Assembly (NCBI GenBank): GCA_021773075.1
Contig: JAJFKT010000033.1
Span: forward strand, 99,162 to 163,161
Source of the DNA: Woeseiaceae bacterium
Lineage (GTDB): Bacteria; Pseudomonadota; Gammaproteobacteria; Steroidobacterales; Woeseiaceae
Length of the DNA stretch: 64,000 nucleotides
Reading direction: 5' to 3'
How positions within the stretch are numbered: position 1 is the stretch's first letter; every line of letters starts with the position of its first letter. Below, piece after piece: positions 10,459-19,864 of this stretch. The position numbers and the translations under genes were made by a program. A model generated the notes under the pieces. It saw only the letters and a program-made list of their open reading frames with translations, made no database searches and was not told where the DNA came from.

Positions 10459-12141
10459 ATGGATAATCAACGACTGCTGATCTGGGCATTTTTCGGCCTA
10501 ATGGGTTGGATCACCTACCAGACCTGGGTTCAGGACTATGCACCGAAGCCAGCGGCCACAATCACCCAGGAAGTCGAGCAGCAAGCGCTCGCGCCGCCCG
10601 AAGGTGACTTGCCAGAACTAAGCGCAGCAAATGGTGACGCACTGGACGCGCCGCTTCCCGAGGAGACGATCGAAGCGGGCACCTCAATCAATGAAGCGAT
10701 CGCGCCGACCATCCACGTTACGACCGACGTCCTCGATCTCGAAATCAGCACTCAAGGCGGCACGATTCAGTCTGCAACAATGCTTGTTTACCCGGTCGCC
10801 AAAGACCAACCGAACAATTTGGTTGAGCTCCTCAGCACGACCCCATCGAACTTCGGCGCAATTCAAACGGGTCTCCGAATCGTCGGCGAGGGCGATGAGC
10901 CCAATCATCGAGCGGCGTTCTCGAGCCCACGAAACAGCTATGAGCTTGGCAGCGCGGACGAAATTGTCGTTACACTCGACTGGAAAAGCAGCGCTGGAGT
11001 TAGCGTAGAAAAACGATATCGCTTCACGCGCGGAAGTTACGCGATCGATATAGAACAAGAAGTTAGCAACGGCAGCGACGGCCTCTGGCGCGGGGCCGAC
11101 TATTCTCAGATTCAGCGTATTTCCAAAGAACAAGAACGCTCAATGTTCGACGTCGACTCTTACTCATTCGCCGGCCCAATAATCTATAACGGCGAAAAGT
11201 CAGAAAAACTAAAACACGATGACCTGCAGGACGATGGCGCCTACAAATTCAAGTCACAGGCTGGCTGGATCGGCGCCATTCAGCATCATTTTCTGAGCGC
11301 AGTCGTACCCGAGCCCGAAGAAGAGCGGACTTACACCGTTTCTTTGCGGGGCGATCGGTCAACCGCCAACAGCATTGGACAGGCACAGTCTATTGCCCCC
11401 GGCGCCAGCAAAACATTTTCAACAACCGCGTTCGTTGGACCCAAGCTGCAATCGCAGCTAAAGGAAATCGATGAAAACCTGACGCTGACCGTGGACTACG
11501 GTTGGCTAACGATAATATCGAACCCGCTGTTCATGCTGCTGAGTTTCGTCTTCAAGTTTGTTGGCAACTGGGGCGTCGCGATTATTCTCGTTACTTTCCT
11601 GATTAAGCTCGCGTTTTATAAACTGACGGAATCCAGCGGACGCTCGATGGCGAAGATGCGCAATCTTCAGCCGCGCATGAAAGCGCTTCAGGATCGCTAC
11701 AAGGACGATAAGCCAGCACTTAGTGCCGCGATGATGGAGCTGTACAAGCGAGAAAAAGTGAATCCGGCAGCAGGCTGTTTGCCGATCCTGATTCAAATGC
11801 CGTTCTTCCTGGCGTTTTACTGGGTGTTGCTCGAAAGCGTTGAAATGCGTCAGGCACCGTTCGCGCTATGGATAACAGACCTGTCCACCAAAGACCCGTA
11901 TTTCATTTTGCCGCTGATCATGGGTGCGGCAATGTTCATGCAGCAGAAACTGAACCCGGCACCAGCGGACCCGGTGCAGGCGAAGGTGATGCAGATCATG
12001 CCGATCATGTTCACGGCATTCTTTGCATTCTTCCCGTCGGGACTGGTGCTTTACTGGGTAACCAACACGCTACTGTCCATCGCGCAGCAATGGAAGATCA
12101 ACAAGGTTGTTGAGCGAGAAGCGAAAGAAAGCAAACACTGA
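10459..12141 (+). CDS. yidC: Membrane protein insertase YidC
   Basis: A 560-residue insertase that places proteins in the inner membrane, alone or with SecYEG. It has the N-terminal membrane segment (about residues 5-22), a large periplasmic beta-sandwich domain (about 60-340) found in Gram-negative YidC, and the conserved C-terminal insertase core with NPAAGCLPILIQMPFF and the final membrane helices. The C-terminus is short and basic. It starts three bases after rnpA. The small gene yidD, which usually sits between rnpA and yidC, is missing here. A near-perfect palindrome follows 50 bases after the stop. Confidence 0.97.
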   Translation: MDNQRLLIWAFFGLMGWITYQTWVQDYAPKPAATITQEVEQQALAPPEGDLPELSAANGDALDAPLPEETIEAGTSINEAIAPTIHVTTDVLDLEISTQGGTIQSATMLVYPVAKDQPNNLVELLSTTPSNFGAIQTGLRIVGEGDEPNHRAAFSSPRNSYELGSADEIVVTLDWKSSAGVSVEKRYRFTRGSYAIDIEQEVSNGSDGLWRGADYSQIQRISKEQERSMFDVDSYSFAGPIIYNGEKSEKLKHDDLQDDGAYKFKSQAGWIGAIQHHFLSAVVPEPEEERTYTVSLRGDRSTANSIGQAQSIAPGASKTFSTTAFVGPKLQSQLKEIDENLTLTVDYGWLTIISNPLFMLLSFVFKFVGNWGVAIILVTFLIKLAFYKLTESSGRSMAKMRNLQPRMKALQDRYKDDKPALSAAMMELYKREKVNPAAGCLPILIQMPFFLAFYWVLLESVEMRQAPFALWITDLSTKDPYFILPLIMGAAMFMQQKLNPAPADPVQAKVMQIMPIMFTAFFAFFPSGLVLYWVTNTLLSIAQQWKINKVVEREAKESKH

Positions 12142-12178
12142 CCAGCGACCAAGGGGCTATGACCCAATCAGGGACGCT

Positions 12179-12192
12179 CGTACGAAAGTACG
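12179..12192 (+). terminator. GAAA-loop hairpin downstream of yidC
   Basis: A five-pair stem CGTAC/GTACG closes a GAAA tetraloop immediately before the larger palindrome at 12193-12211. Together they could end the yidC transcript. The T tract after the second hairpin is short (TTTT). Confidence 0.4.
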
Positions 12193-12211
12193 AAAGGGGT
12201 CAGACCCCTTT
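12193..12211. repeat. GGGGTCAGACCCC palindrome, copy 1
   Basis: AAAGGGGTCAGACCCCTTT is a 19-base near-perfect palindrome at the convergent yidC/esterase junction, overlapping the stop codon of the minus-strand gene. The 13-base core recurs exactly at 37893-37905, also between convergent genes. Confidence 0.7.
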
Positions 12212-13417
12212 TAGGGACGTTCGGACCTTGATTTCTTTGTGCAGGGTTTTGTGGACTGGACAGCGGTCGGCAATTTCCAGCATGCGTTGACGCTGTTGGT
12301 CACTAAGGTCGCCGTCGAGTGTTAGCTCCCGCGTAAACTCATGAATTTGCCCGTCGCGCTGATCGCAATCGACACAATCTTCGGCATGCACCCGACCGTG
12401 GCTAACGGTGACGGTGGCCGAACGCAGGCCGATCCTCTTATGCTCGGCGTACATCCGCAAGGTCATGGTTGTGCAGGTCGCAAGCGCTGCCGCGAGCAGA
12501 TCATATGGGGTTGGGCCGGTGTCGGTCCCACCAACGCCCAGTGGCTCATCGGCAACAAAATGATGATTGCCTGCTGCGACCTCGGTTCGAAAACCCTCAA
12601 CTTTGGTTCTCGCAGCAACGATGCCGGCGTCCGCTCGCAGGCCGTCCTGAGCGCCGCTCGGCGGAAGGTACCCGGCTGCCCAGGAGGCCAGCACCTGACC
12701 CGCATAACGCGAGTCCTCTTCGCGCGATAAAAGGTGGTCGGCCTTATCGAGGCTAACGAAGCTCTTAGGGTGCTTCGCAGCCGAAAAAAGTTTTGAGGCG
12801 TTTTCGACCTCCACAATATCGTCAAGTGGAGCGTGCATGATGAGTAGGGCTTTTCGCAGCCCGGAAATCGCTGCCGGCAAATTGTGCGTCTTGAGGTCGT
12901 CGAGGAAGCCCTCCCGAACACGGAACGGACGCCCACCAAGCGCAATCTCCGCAATGCCTTTTTCGCGAAGCTTGGCCTCGGAACCTTTGAACAGACGAGC
13001 AACGTGCGCTGGGTCGGCGGGCGAGCCAATCGTCGCTACAGCAACGGCAGATGGAATTAGGGGCGCAGCCTGTAAGACTGCGGTTCCGCCCAGCGAGTGT
13101 CCGAACAATAGCTCCGGCGCGCGGTGCTCGTCCTCGAGCCAGCGCGCAGCAGACAGCAAATCGTCTACGTTGCTTGAAAAGTTCGTGTCGGCAAATTCTC
13201 CAGCGCTTTGTCCGAGCCCCGTGAAGTCAAAACGCAATACAGCAATACCCGCTTCGGTCATCGAGCGCGACAGGTTGGTTGCGGCCCTTAGGTTTTTAGA
13301 GCACGTGAAGCAATGCGCGAACAAAGCAAAAGCCGTCGGATTGCCGACCGGCAAATCGAGAATGCCGGACAAACGCTCACCCGCGCTATTCGGAAAATTT
13401 ACTCTTATACTCTGCAT
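12200..13417 (-). CDS. Alpha/beta hydrolase fused to an OsmC-type domain
   Basis: A 405-residue, two-domain protein. Residues 1 to about 250 are a serine hydrolase with the nucleophile motif GHSLGG and an N-terminal segment typical of the small-esterase half of this fusion. Residues from about 265 form an OsmC/Ohr-like domain with two cysteines in the expected places (ALATCTTMTLRMYAEHK and ADRCPVHK), which in this family reduce organic or fatty-acid hydroperoxides. The fusion is a known architecture. Linking ester cleavage to peroxide removal is an inference and no substrate is shown. It is convergent with yidC and head-to-head with mnmE, interrupting the usual yidC-mnmE order. Confidence 0.85.
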   Translation of the reverse strand: MQSIRVNFPNSAGERLSGILDLPVGNPTAFALFAHCFTCSKNLRAATNLSRSMTEAGIAVLRFDFTGLGQSAGEFADTNFSSNVDDLLSAARWLEDEHRAPELLFGHSLGGTAVLQAAPLIPSAVAVATIGSPADPAHVARLFKGSEAKLREKGIAEIALGGRPFRVREGFLDDLKTHNLPAAISGLRKALLIMHAPLDDIVEVENASKLFSAAKHPKSFVSLDKADHLLSREEDSRYAGQVLASWAAGYLPPSGAQDGLRADAGIVAARTKVEGFRTEVAAGNHHFVADEPLGVGGTDTGPTPYDLLAAALATCTTMTLRMYAEHKRIGLRSATVTVSHGRVHAEDCVDCDQRDGQIHEFTRELTLDGDLSDQQRQRMLEIADRCPVHKTLHKEIKVRTSLKGV

Positions 13418-13446
13418 CAGTTGATCACCTGTGGCCTGATAAAATC

Positions 13447-14778
13447 ATGACGAACATGCTTGATACGATTGTCGCAGCGGCCACCCCTCCGGGTGTCGGC
13501 GGCGTTGCTATTGTGCGCGTATCCGGAGATAAGACCGAGCAAATCGCAAGAACATTACTCGGCAGCCTGCCGGAGCCTCGGAGCGCTACATTCCGGACCT
13601 TCAAAAATGCTGTCGGCGAAAAACTGGACGCCGGGCTTGCGCTGTATTTTCCGGCCCCCGCTTCTTTTACCGGGGAATCCGTTCTCGAATTACATGGGCA
13701 TGGTGGTCCGTTGGTAGTCTCACTGCTTGTCGAGGCGATCGTCGGCGAGGGCTGTCGGCGCGCCGCGCCCGGCGAATTTTCGCAGCGCGCCTTCTTGAAC
13801 GACAAGCTGGACCTTGTCCAGGCAGAGGCCATCGTCGACTTGATCAATGCCGGCACAACGCAAGCTGCCCGCGCGGCCCTGCGCTCGCTCTCCGGTGCTT
13901 TTTCACGCGCGGTCGAGGCGCTCGCGGCACAACTAATCCGCTTGCGGCTGCACGTAGAGGCGGCAATTGATTTCCCGGAAGAAGAAATCGACTTTCTTTC
14001 GGACGACCTGTTATTAGGAAGGCTGCAGGAATGCGCCGACGCTTTTACGCTGCTGCGCGAACAAGCGAAACAAGGGCGCGTATTGCGGGATGGATTTCAG
14101 GTCGTGATTGTCGGTAAACCGAATGCCGGCAAGTCGAGCTTGCTCAACCTGCTCAGCGGCCAGGACGCCGCGATCGTGACTGAAATCGCCGGAACCACAC
14201 GCGATATTCTGCGAGAACAAATTGACATCGATGGGCTGGCCGTCGAGCTTGTCGACACCGCCGGCTTGCGCGAAAATCCGGATCGAATTGAAGAAGAGGG
14301 CATTCGGCGAGCACGGCAGGCGCTACACGGTGCCGATGCTGTGCTCTGGATACAGGACGCCACCGACGCGAATGCCGAGCAGTTGGACGAGCCACTGCCA
14401 GACGGCGTTCCAATCACCGTCGTTCGAAACAAGATCGACCTTAGCGAGGCGACAATGCAATCGGCAGAGGGAAGTGTCTGCATGTCGGCGAAAACCGGGC
14501 AGGGCCTGGACGCGCTCAGAGCGCAGATACGAAGACTTGCCGGCTATCAAAATCAGGGCGAGGGGGCGTTTACCGCCCGGAAGCGCCACCTACAAGCGCT
14601 CGATAGTGCTGCGGAACATTTCCAGGCGGGCCGAACAGCGCTTGAGGAGACCAGAGCGGGTGAGCTTCTGGCCGAGGAGCTTAGGCTGAGCCATCAGGCG
14701 CTCGGTGAGATAACGGGCGCAGTCTCGTCCGACGAGCTCTTGGGCCGAATTTTCTCCGAATTCTGTATCGGCAAGTGA
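13447..14778 (+). CDS. mnmE: tRNA uridine-5-carboxymethylaminomethyl(34) synthesis GTPase MnmE
   Basis: With MnmG this potassium-activated GTPase modifies the wobble uridine of several tRNAs. At 443 residues it has the N-terminal tetrahydrofolate-binding domain (TIVAAATPPGVGGVAIVRVSG), the GTPase domain with GKPNAGKSS (G1), DTAGLR (G3) and NKIDLS (G4), and the C-terminal CIGK motif whose Cys is required for the reaction. An ATG nine bases downstream (MLDTIVAAA) is an equally good start. Its partner MnmG is encoded 6.6 kb away at 21408. Confidence 0.97.
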   Translation: MTNMLDTIVAAATPPGVGGVAIVRVSGDKTEQIARTLLGSLPEPRSATFRTFKNAVGEKLDAGLALYFPAPASFTGESVLELHGHGGPLVVSLLVEAIVGEGCRRAAPGEFSQRAFLNDKLDLVQAEAIVDLINAGTTQAARAALRSLSGAFSRAVEALAAQLIRLRLHVEAAIDFPEEEIDFLSDDLLLGRLQECADAFTLLREQAKQGRVLRDGFQVVIVGKPNAGKSSLLNLLSGQDAAIVTEIAGTTRDILREQIDIDGLAVELVDTAGLRENPDRIEEEGIRRARQALHGADAVLWIQDATDANAEQLDEPLPDGVPITVVRNKIDLSEATMQSAEGSVCMSAKTGQGLDALRAQIRRLAGYQNQGEGAFTARKRHLQALDSAAEHFQAGRTALEETRAGELLAEELRLSHQALGEITGAVSSDELLGRIFSEFCIGK

Positions 14779-14847
14779 GCCACCCGACAAACTGGCTAGC
14801 CATTGGCGCACTGTTCACGGGGCTGGCGCCTAGCCCAAATTACATCG

Positions 14848-16233
14848 CTAAGGATGGAAGCGCGGTTCCGAGATCGAGATTTCGGTCACGGGACCGTAGT
14901 TAGCAACCTGCTCGCGAATTATTGAGGCGTCGCCCAAAACAACAAAGACCAGATTGTTGGCGTCGGGATAAACATCCTCGACAACCTCTGCGATTGACTC
15001 CGGTGTTGCAGCGGCAAGATTGCCACCGTAATCGTCGATATGAGAAGCATCGAGCCCCTGCGACTCGAGCTCCGCATAGGTGCCAGCAATCTGGCCGGCG
15101 GTTTCAAAGCGCGTCGGAAACTGGCCCATTACGTAATTTCGAGCGGAAGCGGTCATTTCCTCGCTGAGTCCAGAGTCGCGCAGCCGACCCAATGTACGGA
15201 GCGCCACGTCGATGGCCTCTACCGTGGTGTTCGTGGCGGTGAAAGACGAGATGAACGTGGATCCCGATATCGCATGCTTTGACACGATCGAGCGAGCCCC
15301 GTAACTCAGGCCGGATTTCGTTCGCAGCTCAGTCATCAGCATGGACGTGAAGCGGCCACCGAAGACCGTGTTGGCGAGATCAAGCGCAGCGCGACCCGAG
15401 AAGGCTCGGCCGACGCCTGTGTTTCCGATGTAAAAATAGGATTGTGTCGCGCCGGGTTTGTCGATGAGATACACGCGCGTCCCCCTCGTTGAAGCGGGCA
15501 CCGGAATTTCAGGCGGCTCGCCCGCCGCCGGACGCCAGGCAGAAAACGAACGCTCAAGAAGCGCGCGCATCTCGGCCGCATCAAAATCACCAGAAACAGC
15601 AATCACCATACGATCCGCACCCATTTGATCGGCGTAATAGGCGCGAACATCACCCAGCGAGAGATTCGCCAATGACGATTCGCTTCCGGTTATCGGGTTG
15701 CCGTATGGGTGCTCACCAAAAAGAAAGGCATTGGCGTAAGACGGCAGTAAATTATCCGGGTTGGCACCCTTTGCTGCCTTGATAAGGTTGATGTAGCGGC
15801 CACGCAGCTTCTCGAACTCTGCATTGGCAAGCGTTGGTCGTTGCAACATGTCGGCGACCAGCTCGACCATCAGCGCCGCGTCGCGGGCCATAAACTCAGC
15901 CGAAACACCGATAGCCTCCAGGCTGGCTGCTGCGGAAATATTGCCACCAACACGGGCGGCAGCATCAGCGAACGCCTCGGCGTCGCGCTCACCAGCGCCC
16001 TTTTCAATAAGGCCCGCGACCAGGTTCGCAAGTCCGTACTTAGCGATCGGGTCGGCGACAGCGCCACCCCGGACAACCACCTCCATGCCGATAAGTGGTA
16101 CATCATGTTTCTCGCTCAGAATGACGACAGCGCCATTCTCAAGGACCAGCCGCTCCGCCGCCGGTAGTTTGACGCCATCCGAAAGGGCGGGCGCCGCAAC
16201 GACAATTGACAATAAGGTCAGGAGGCTCCTCAT
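14848..16233 (-). CDS. M16-family peptidase subunit lacking the zinc motif
   Basis: A 461-residue periplasmic protein with a signal peptide (cleavage near residue 18) and the M16 fold, including the VYLIDKPGATQSYFYIGNTGVGR stretch typical of the non-catalytic beta-type subunit. At the place where active M16 enzymes have His-x-x-Glu-His it reads LANLVAGLIEKG, so the zinc ligands are absent. Such proteins pair with a catalytic subunit to enclose the substrate, and the gene upstream (16230-17906) is an active-type M16 with which it overlaps by four bases. The two are therefore probably one heterodimeric protease. Confidence 0.88.
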   Translation of the reverse strand: MRSLLTLLSIVVAAPALSDGVKLPAAERLVLENGAVVILSEKHDVPLIGMEVVVRGGAVADPIAKYGLANLVAGLIEKGAGERDAEAFADAAARVGGNISAAASLEAIGVSAEFMARDAALMVELVADMLQRPTLANAEFEKLRGRYINLIKAAKGANPDNLLPSYANAFLFGEHPYGNPITGSESSLANLSLGDVRAYYADQMGADRMVIAVSGDFDAAEMRALLERSFSAWRPAAGEPPEIPVPASTRGTRVYLIDKPGATQSYFYIGNTGVGRAFSGRAALDLANTVFGGRFTSMLMTELRTKSGLSYGARSIVSKHAISGSTFISSFTATNTTVEAIDVALRTLGRLRDSGLSEEMTASARNYVMGQFPTRFETAGQIAGTYAELESQGLDASHIDDYGGNLAAATPESIAEVVEDVYPDANNLVFVVLGDASIIREQVANYGPVTEISISEPRFHP

Positions 16234-17906
16234 TCTGACTCCTCCGTAGCCTTTGAACGCAAGACACCAGCGGTCATTTGGGCGACGTCAAAAACGTCAG
16301 CTGCAACCTTCTTCAGCTCGTCTGTTGTAATCGCGGCAAGCTCATCGGGTAACGTGAATGCGTTTTGATAATCGCCGAGAAAAACCTCAGCTTGCCCGAT
16401 AGCGGCTGCCTTGCCGTTAATCGTAGACAAGCCGCGCCAATAATCCGCGATCATAATGTTCGTTGCTTTCAATAGTTCCGCGTCTGTAACGCCCTCTTCG
16501 GCCACCTTTTGTAGCTCCCGCAACAATCGCGCCTCAGTTGCGGCGATCTCGGCGCCTGGCGGCAGGGTCAGATAAAAATAGACGAGGCCAGGGTCAAGGC
16601 CTTCCATCTGGAACCCACCAATCGAAAGCGCGGTCTGCTCATTCTCGACGAAAAGCTGGTGCAATCGACTTGAGTCGCCACCGACCAGCACATTGAGCAA
16701 CACGCTTAATGGCAGCGTTTCCGGGCTTGTCGCGCTGCCGGCATGGAAGGCGATATGCAACAGCGGCGTTTCCGCATCGGCCTCAACAATGATATGGCGC
16801 GCACCCTGTTGTGCAGGCTCTACAGTGCGAATTTTCTGCGGAGGGTCTTGAGCGGCAATTGAACCAAAAGCATCGTCCGCCATCTCGAACAGCTCTTCGG
16901 CATCAACGTCACCGGTAAACACCATCGTCAGATTATTCGGTGCGTAATAAGTGCGGAAGTAGGTTTCGAGATCTTCCTGTATCCAGTTTTCGATATCTGA
17001 CGGCCAGCCGATAACCGGAAACTGATACGGATGTGCGGCGAAGGCGGTCGCCATCATCTGCTCGTACAGTTTGCCAAAATTGTCGTTATCGACGCCCCGG
17101 CGTCGCTCGGAATACACGATGCCCCGCTCCGTCTCAACAACGGCAGGGTCGATGGCGAGATTCTCCAGACGGTCGGCCTCAAGCTCAAAAATTACGCCCA
17201 GCGCCGAGCGCGGAAACCAGTCCTGATACACCGTTAAATCACTGGATGTATAAGCGTTGTTGGCACCACCTGCCGCCTCCATCGTCTCATCGAACTCGCC
17301 TTGTGCTCGTCGCTCGGTGCCATTAAACATCATGTGTTCAAAAAAGTGCGACAAACCAGTAATGCCGGGGTATTCATTTCGGGCGCCGGCACGCACGAAG
17401 TTGTACATCACCACATTTGGAATGTCGTGGTCGGGCCAGACGATTATGCGCAATCCATTATCGAGTGTGTGCGCACGAATCTCCGCGGGCACGCCATCTT
17501 TATCCGGGGACTCGTAGACGGGCGAGGGCAGGATCGGCTCGATAATTTTGGGCAGCTCGAAAGTGGGTAGCAAGCGCTCACCAACTAACGCAAGTATGCC
17601 GAGCACCGCGAGTACCGACATCGCGGCGTTCAGCTTCTGGCCCGTTTTGAAGACGATAGACTGAGTCTGGTCGACGTCGAGCGACTTTTTCAGACCGCCC
17701 GGCGTGATCTCGTAGGACCACGCGAAAATCAGCGCAACCGGGTAGCCAATCAGCAGCACCAGCAGCAGGAATTCGTTTGCCCAGGGCGGTGCACCCAATG
17801 TCAAAAGACCCCAGCCAACGATCCAGTAAATCAACAAACTGGCTATCGCGTACAGCAGCGCGACCTTGAGTACGTTGCGACGCCGGAGTTCAGAGAACAG
17901 AGCCAT
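16230..17906 (-). CDS. Active-type M16 zinc peptidase with N-terminal membrane module
   Basis: The catalytic partner of the downstream gene. The zinc motif HFFEH is at residues 187-191 and the third ligand lies in the VETERGIVYSERRR region about 75 residues later, as in pitrilysin-type enzymes. Unusually, residues 1-142 are not peptidase: they begin MALFSELRRRNVLKVALLY, carry two membrane helices (about 14-30 and 46-63) and the FAWSYEITPGGLKK stretch. That module is known mainly from the N-termini of gammaproteobacterial proteins with TPR or cyclase domains. A third hydrophobic segment (about 93-109) then leads to the peptidase, so it should be anchored in the inner membrane. Confidence 0.88.
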   Translation of the reverse strand: MALFSELRRRNVLKVALLYAIASLLIYWIVGWGLLTLGAPPWANEFLLLVLLIGYPVALIFAWSYEITPGGLKKSLDVDQTQSIVFKTGQKLNAAMSVLAVLGILALVGERLLPTFELPKIIEPILPSPVYESPDKDGVPAEIRAHTLDNGLRIIVWPDHDIPNVVMYNFVRAGARNEYPGITGLSHFFEHMMFNGTERRAQGEFDETMEAAGGANNAYTSSDLTVYQDWFPRSALGVIFELEADRLENLAIDPAVVETERGIVYSERRRGVDNDNFGKLYEQMMATAFAAHPYQFPVIGWPSDIENWIQEDLETYFRTYYAPNNLTMVFTGDVDAEELFEMADDAFGSIAAQDPPQKIRTVEPAQQGARHIIVEADAETPLLHIAFHAGSATSPETLPLSVLLNVLVGGDSSRLHQLFVENEQTALSIGGFQMEGLDPGLVYFYLTLPPGAEIAATEARLLRELQKVAEEGVTDAELLKATNIMIADYWRGLSTINGKAAAIGQAEVFLGDYQNAFTLPDELAAITTDELKKVAADVFDVAQMTAGVLRSKATEESE

Positions 17907-17957
17907 AATCTTATTCTTTGCTGCGGGGTCCCCATGGTGGAGAAACCGCCGGAATTG

Positions 17958-19139
17958 TCAACCGAGAAGACCCTCACGGCGATACAGCCGTGCACACACC
18001 CAGGTCAGAATGGCGCCGAAAACAAGCGTACTGCAAACGGAAATAGCGATATGCAATCCATTCAAGGGCTCATTTTTCACCATGTCGACGAGTATCAGGT
18101 GCTGGCTTAACGAGGGTATAAACATTAATTCCAGTTCAGGCCTCAGGGTCAAAATACTCACCACAAGTATGGGCAGTGTCGGCGCAATCAGAACAACGCT
18201 TAACCAGGTTTGCGCCTCTTTGTAGCTCTTCGTAAACGACGCCACCAGCGTCATCAGCGAGGCGCCAAGCAAAATGAACGGCAACAACAAAAAGAACGCG
18301 GCAATCACGACCGGGATGCCAAAGTTAGGTGTCATGCCAAGCTGTTCCAATGGCATGAACTTCAACACGACATAGAACGACAACAGGCTGAGCATCAGTG
18401 ACGCAGCCATGAATACGCAAGCGGCGAAGATCTTGCCAAGAATCAGCTGTCCGCGAGTAACCGGCAACGAGAGCAACGGCTCGAGAGAGCCGCGCTCGCG
18501 CTCTCCGGCCGTGGTGTCGATCGCGAGATACATGCCCCCCATCAACAGTGCGAATATAAAAAAGTAACTCATCATGCCGAGCAACATAGCCGAGCGACCG
18601 CTTGGCGTCGAAACATCGATATCGTCAATATTGATGGGCCGTAGCAGCAAGGGATTTACGCCGCGTGCGGATAAACGAATACCAGCAAGCTGCTGGTTAT
18701 AGCCGCGCAAAGCGCTGCGCGCGCGCCGCGCTTCTTTCTCGCCCTGTGAGTTAGCCTCGTCAGAAAACAACTCGACGCGGGCGGGAATAGTATCGGCAAG
18801 CTGTTCACCGAAGCTCTCGGGAATAACAAGAACGACGTCGTGCAGGCCGCTTTTTACCGCATCAGAGGCACCGTTAACGTCCTCGGGACCGTCAACAATG
18901 TCGATGTTGCGACTCTCGAGAAAGCGCATCAGGTTTGGCGCATGTTCCTGGCCAATAACCGGCAGCTCCATCGTGCTTTCTGCATCATCCAGTGCGCGGT
19001 CGATAGACATGTTGATGACAACCGCGAACAGGACCGGGCCGAAGATAGGACCCATGATCAAAGCGGACGCCAGCGTTCGGCGGTCTCGAAGATTGTCGAG
19101 TATTTCCTTAAAGAAAACCGTGAGGAGAGTTCGCATCAT
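17958..19139 (-). CDS. ABC-2 type transporter permease (NatB-like)
   Basis: A 393-residue membrane protein with the layout of NatB/ABC-2 exporters: a first membrane helix near the N-terminus (FGPVLFAVVINMS), a large external domain of about 130 residues, then a block of five or six membrane helices from about residue 180. The segment TAGERERGSLEPLLSLPVTRGQLILGK is the signature of this permease family. It overlaps by four bases the gene for its ATPase, so the pair forms an exporter. In the family the cargo can be sodium ions, antibiotics or lipids, and nothing here decides which. Confidence 0.9.
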   Translation of the reverse strand: MMRTLLTVFFKEILDNLRDRRTLASALIMGPIFGPVLFAVVINMSIDRALDDAESTMELPVIGQEHAPNLMRFLESRNIDIVDGPEDVNGASDAVKSGLHDVVLVIPESFGEQLADTIPARVELFSDEANSQGEKEARRARSALRGYNQQLAGIRLSARGVNPLLLRPINIDDIDVSTPSGRSAMLLGMMSYFFIFALLMGGMYLAIDTTAGERERGSLEPLLSLPVTRGQLILGKIFAACVFMAASLMLSLLSFYVVLKFMPLEQLGMTPNFGIPVVIAAFFLLLPFILLGASLMTLVASFTKSYKEAQTWLSVVLIAPTLPILVVSILTLRPELELMFIPSLSQHLILVDMVKNEPLNGLHIAISVCSTLVFGAILTWVCARLYRREGLLG

Positions 19140-19864
19140 TCTTCTCCCACCATCTGAATCGCACTCACAAACGCTTCCTCAAGATCATCCTGCCCGGTGC
19201 GCTCGCGAATACCGTCAATGGAATCGTCGATCGCGACCTGGCCGTTCGCGATGATGCAGATATCGTCGCAGAGAGCGGCGACCTCCTGCATGACGTGCGA
19301 CGAAAACAGCACGCATCGGCCATCGTCTTTTAATTTCAGGATCAAGCGCCGCAGAGAGCGCGTTGCCATTACGTCCAGACCGTTCGTTGGTTCGTCGAGA
19401 ATCACGTTCTGCGGGTCATGAACCAGGGCCCGGGCAAGTGATACCTTGGTACGCTGGCCCTGTGAGAAGCCTTTCGTGCGTCGGTCGGCAAACTCTTCAA
19501 TTTCGAGCAGCCTGATAATCTCGGCAACGCGATCGTCAACCTCGGCCTTGTCGATCGAACAAAGGTTTGCGAAATAAGCAATATTCTCGCGAGCCGTCAG
19601 GTGCGGATATAAGCCCGCACCGTGTGGCAGGGCGCCGATTTTTTGCCGCGCTGCCAGGCTGTCAGTGACGACATCTGCGCCATCAATATTTGCCGAGCCT
19701 TCGTCCGGCTTTAAGACGGTGTAAAGCACACGCAGCGTCGTCGATTTGCCGGCCCCATTGGGGCCCAGTAATCCGGTTATTTTGCCGTCGGGCGCATCGA
19801 AGCTAACGCCGCGAACGGCGCGCACTTTTCCAAAAGACTTGTGTATGCCGTCGACTTTGATCAT
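19136..19864 (-). CDS. ABC transporter ATP-binding protein (NatA-like)
   Basis: A 242-residue ATPase with Walker A GPNGAGKST, signature FSQGQRTKV and Walker B NVILDEPTNGLD. The start chosen is the ATG of MIKVDGIHKSFGKV at 19864, which overlaps the stop of the upstream S33-like peptidase gene in an ATGA junction. A longer frame to 19921 exists but would lie inside that gene. It overlaps the permease gene by four bases and powers it. The close coupling of peptidase, ATPase and permease suggests one transcript. Confidence 0.93.
   Translation of the reverse strand: MIKVDGIHKSFGKVRAVRGVSFDAPDGKITGLLGPNGAGKSTTLRVLYTVLKPDEGSANIDGADVVTDSLAARQKIGALPHGAGLYPHLTARENIAYFANLCSIDKAEVDDRVAEIIRLLEIEEFADRRTKGFSQGQRTKVSLARALVHDPQNVILDEPTNGLDVMATRSLRRLILKLKDDGRCVLFSSHVMQEVAALCDDICIIANGQVAIDDSIDGIRERTGQDDLEEAFVSAIQMVGEE

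Noticed and set aside
14779..14847. Hairpin between mnmE and the convergent M16 gene
   Set aside because: GGCTAG/CTAGCC and GGCGC/GCGCC segments can pair but only with bulges and without a T run, so it is not listed as a terminator.
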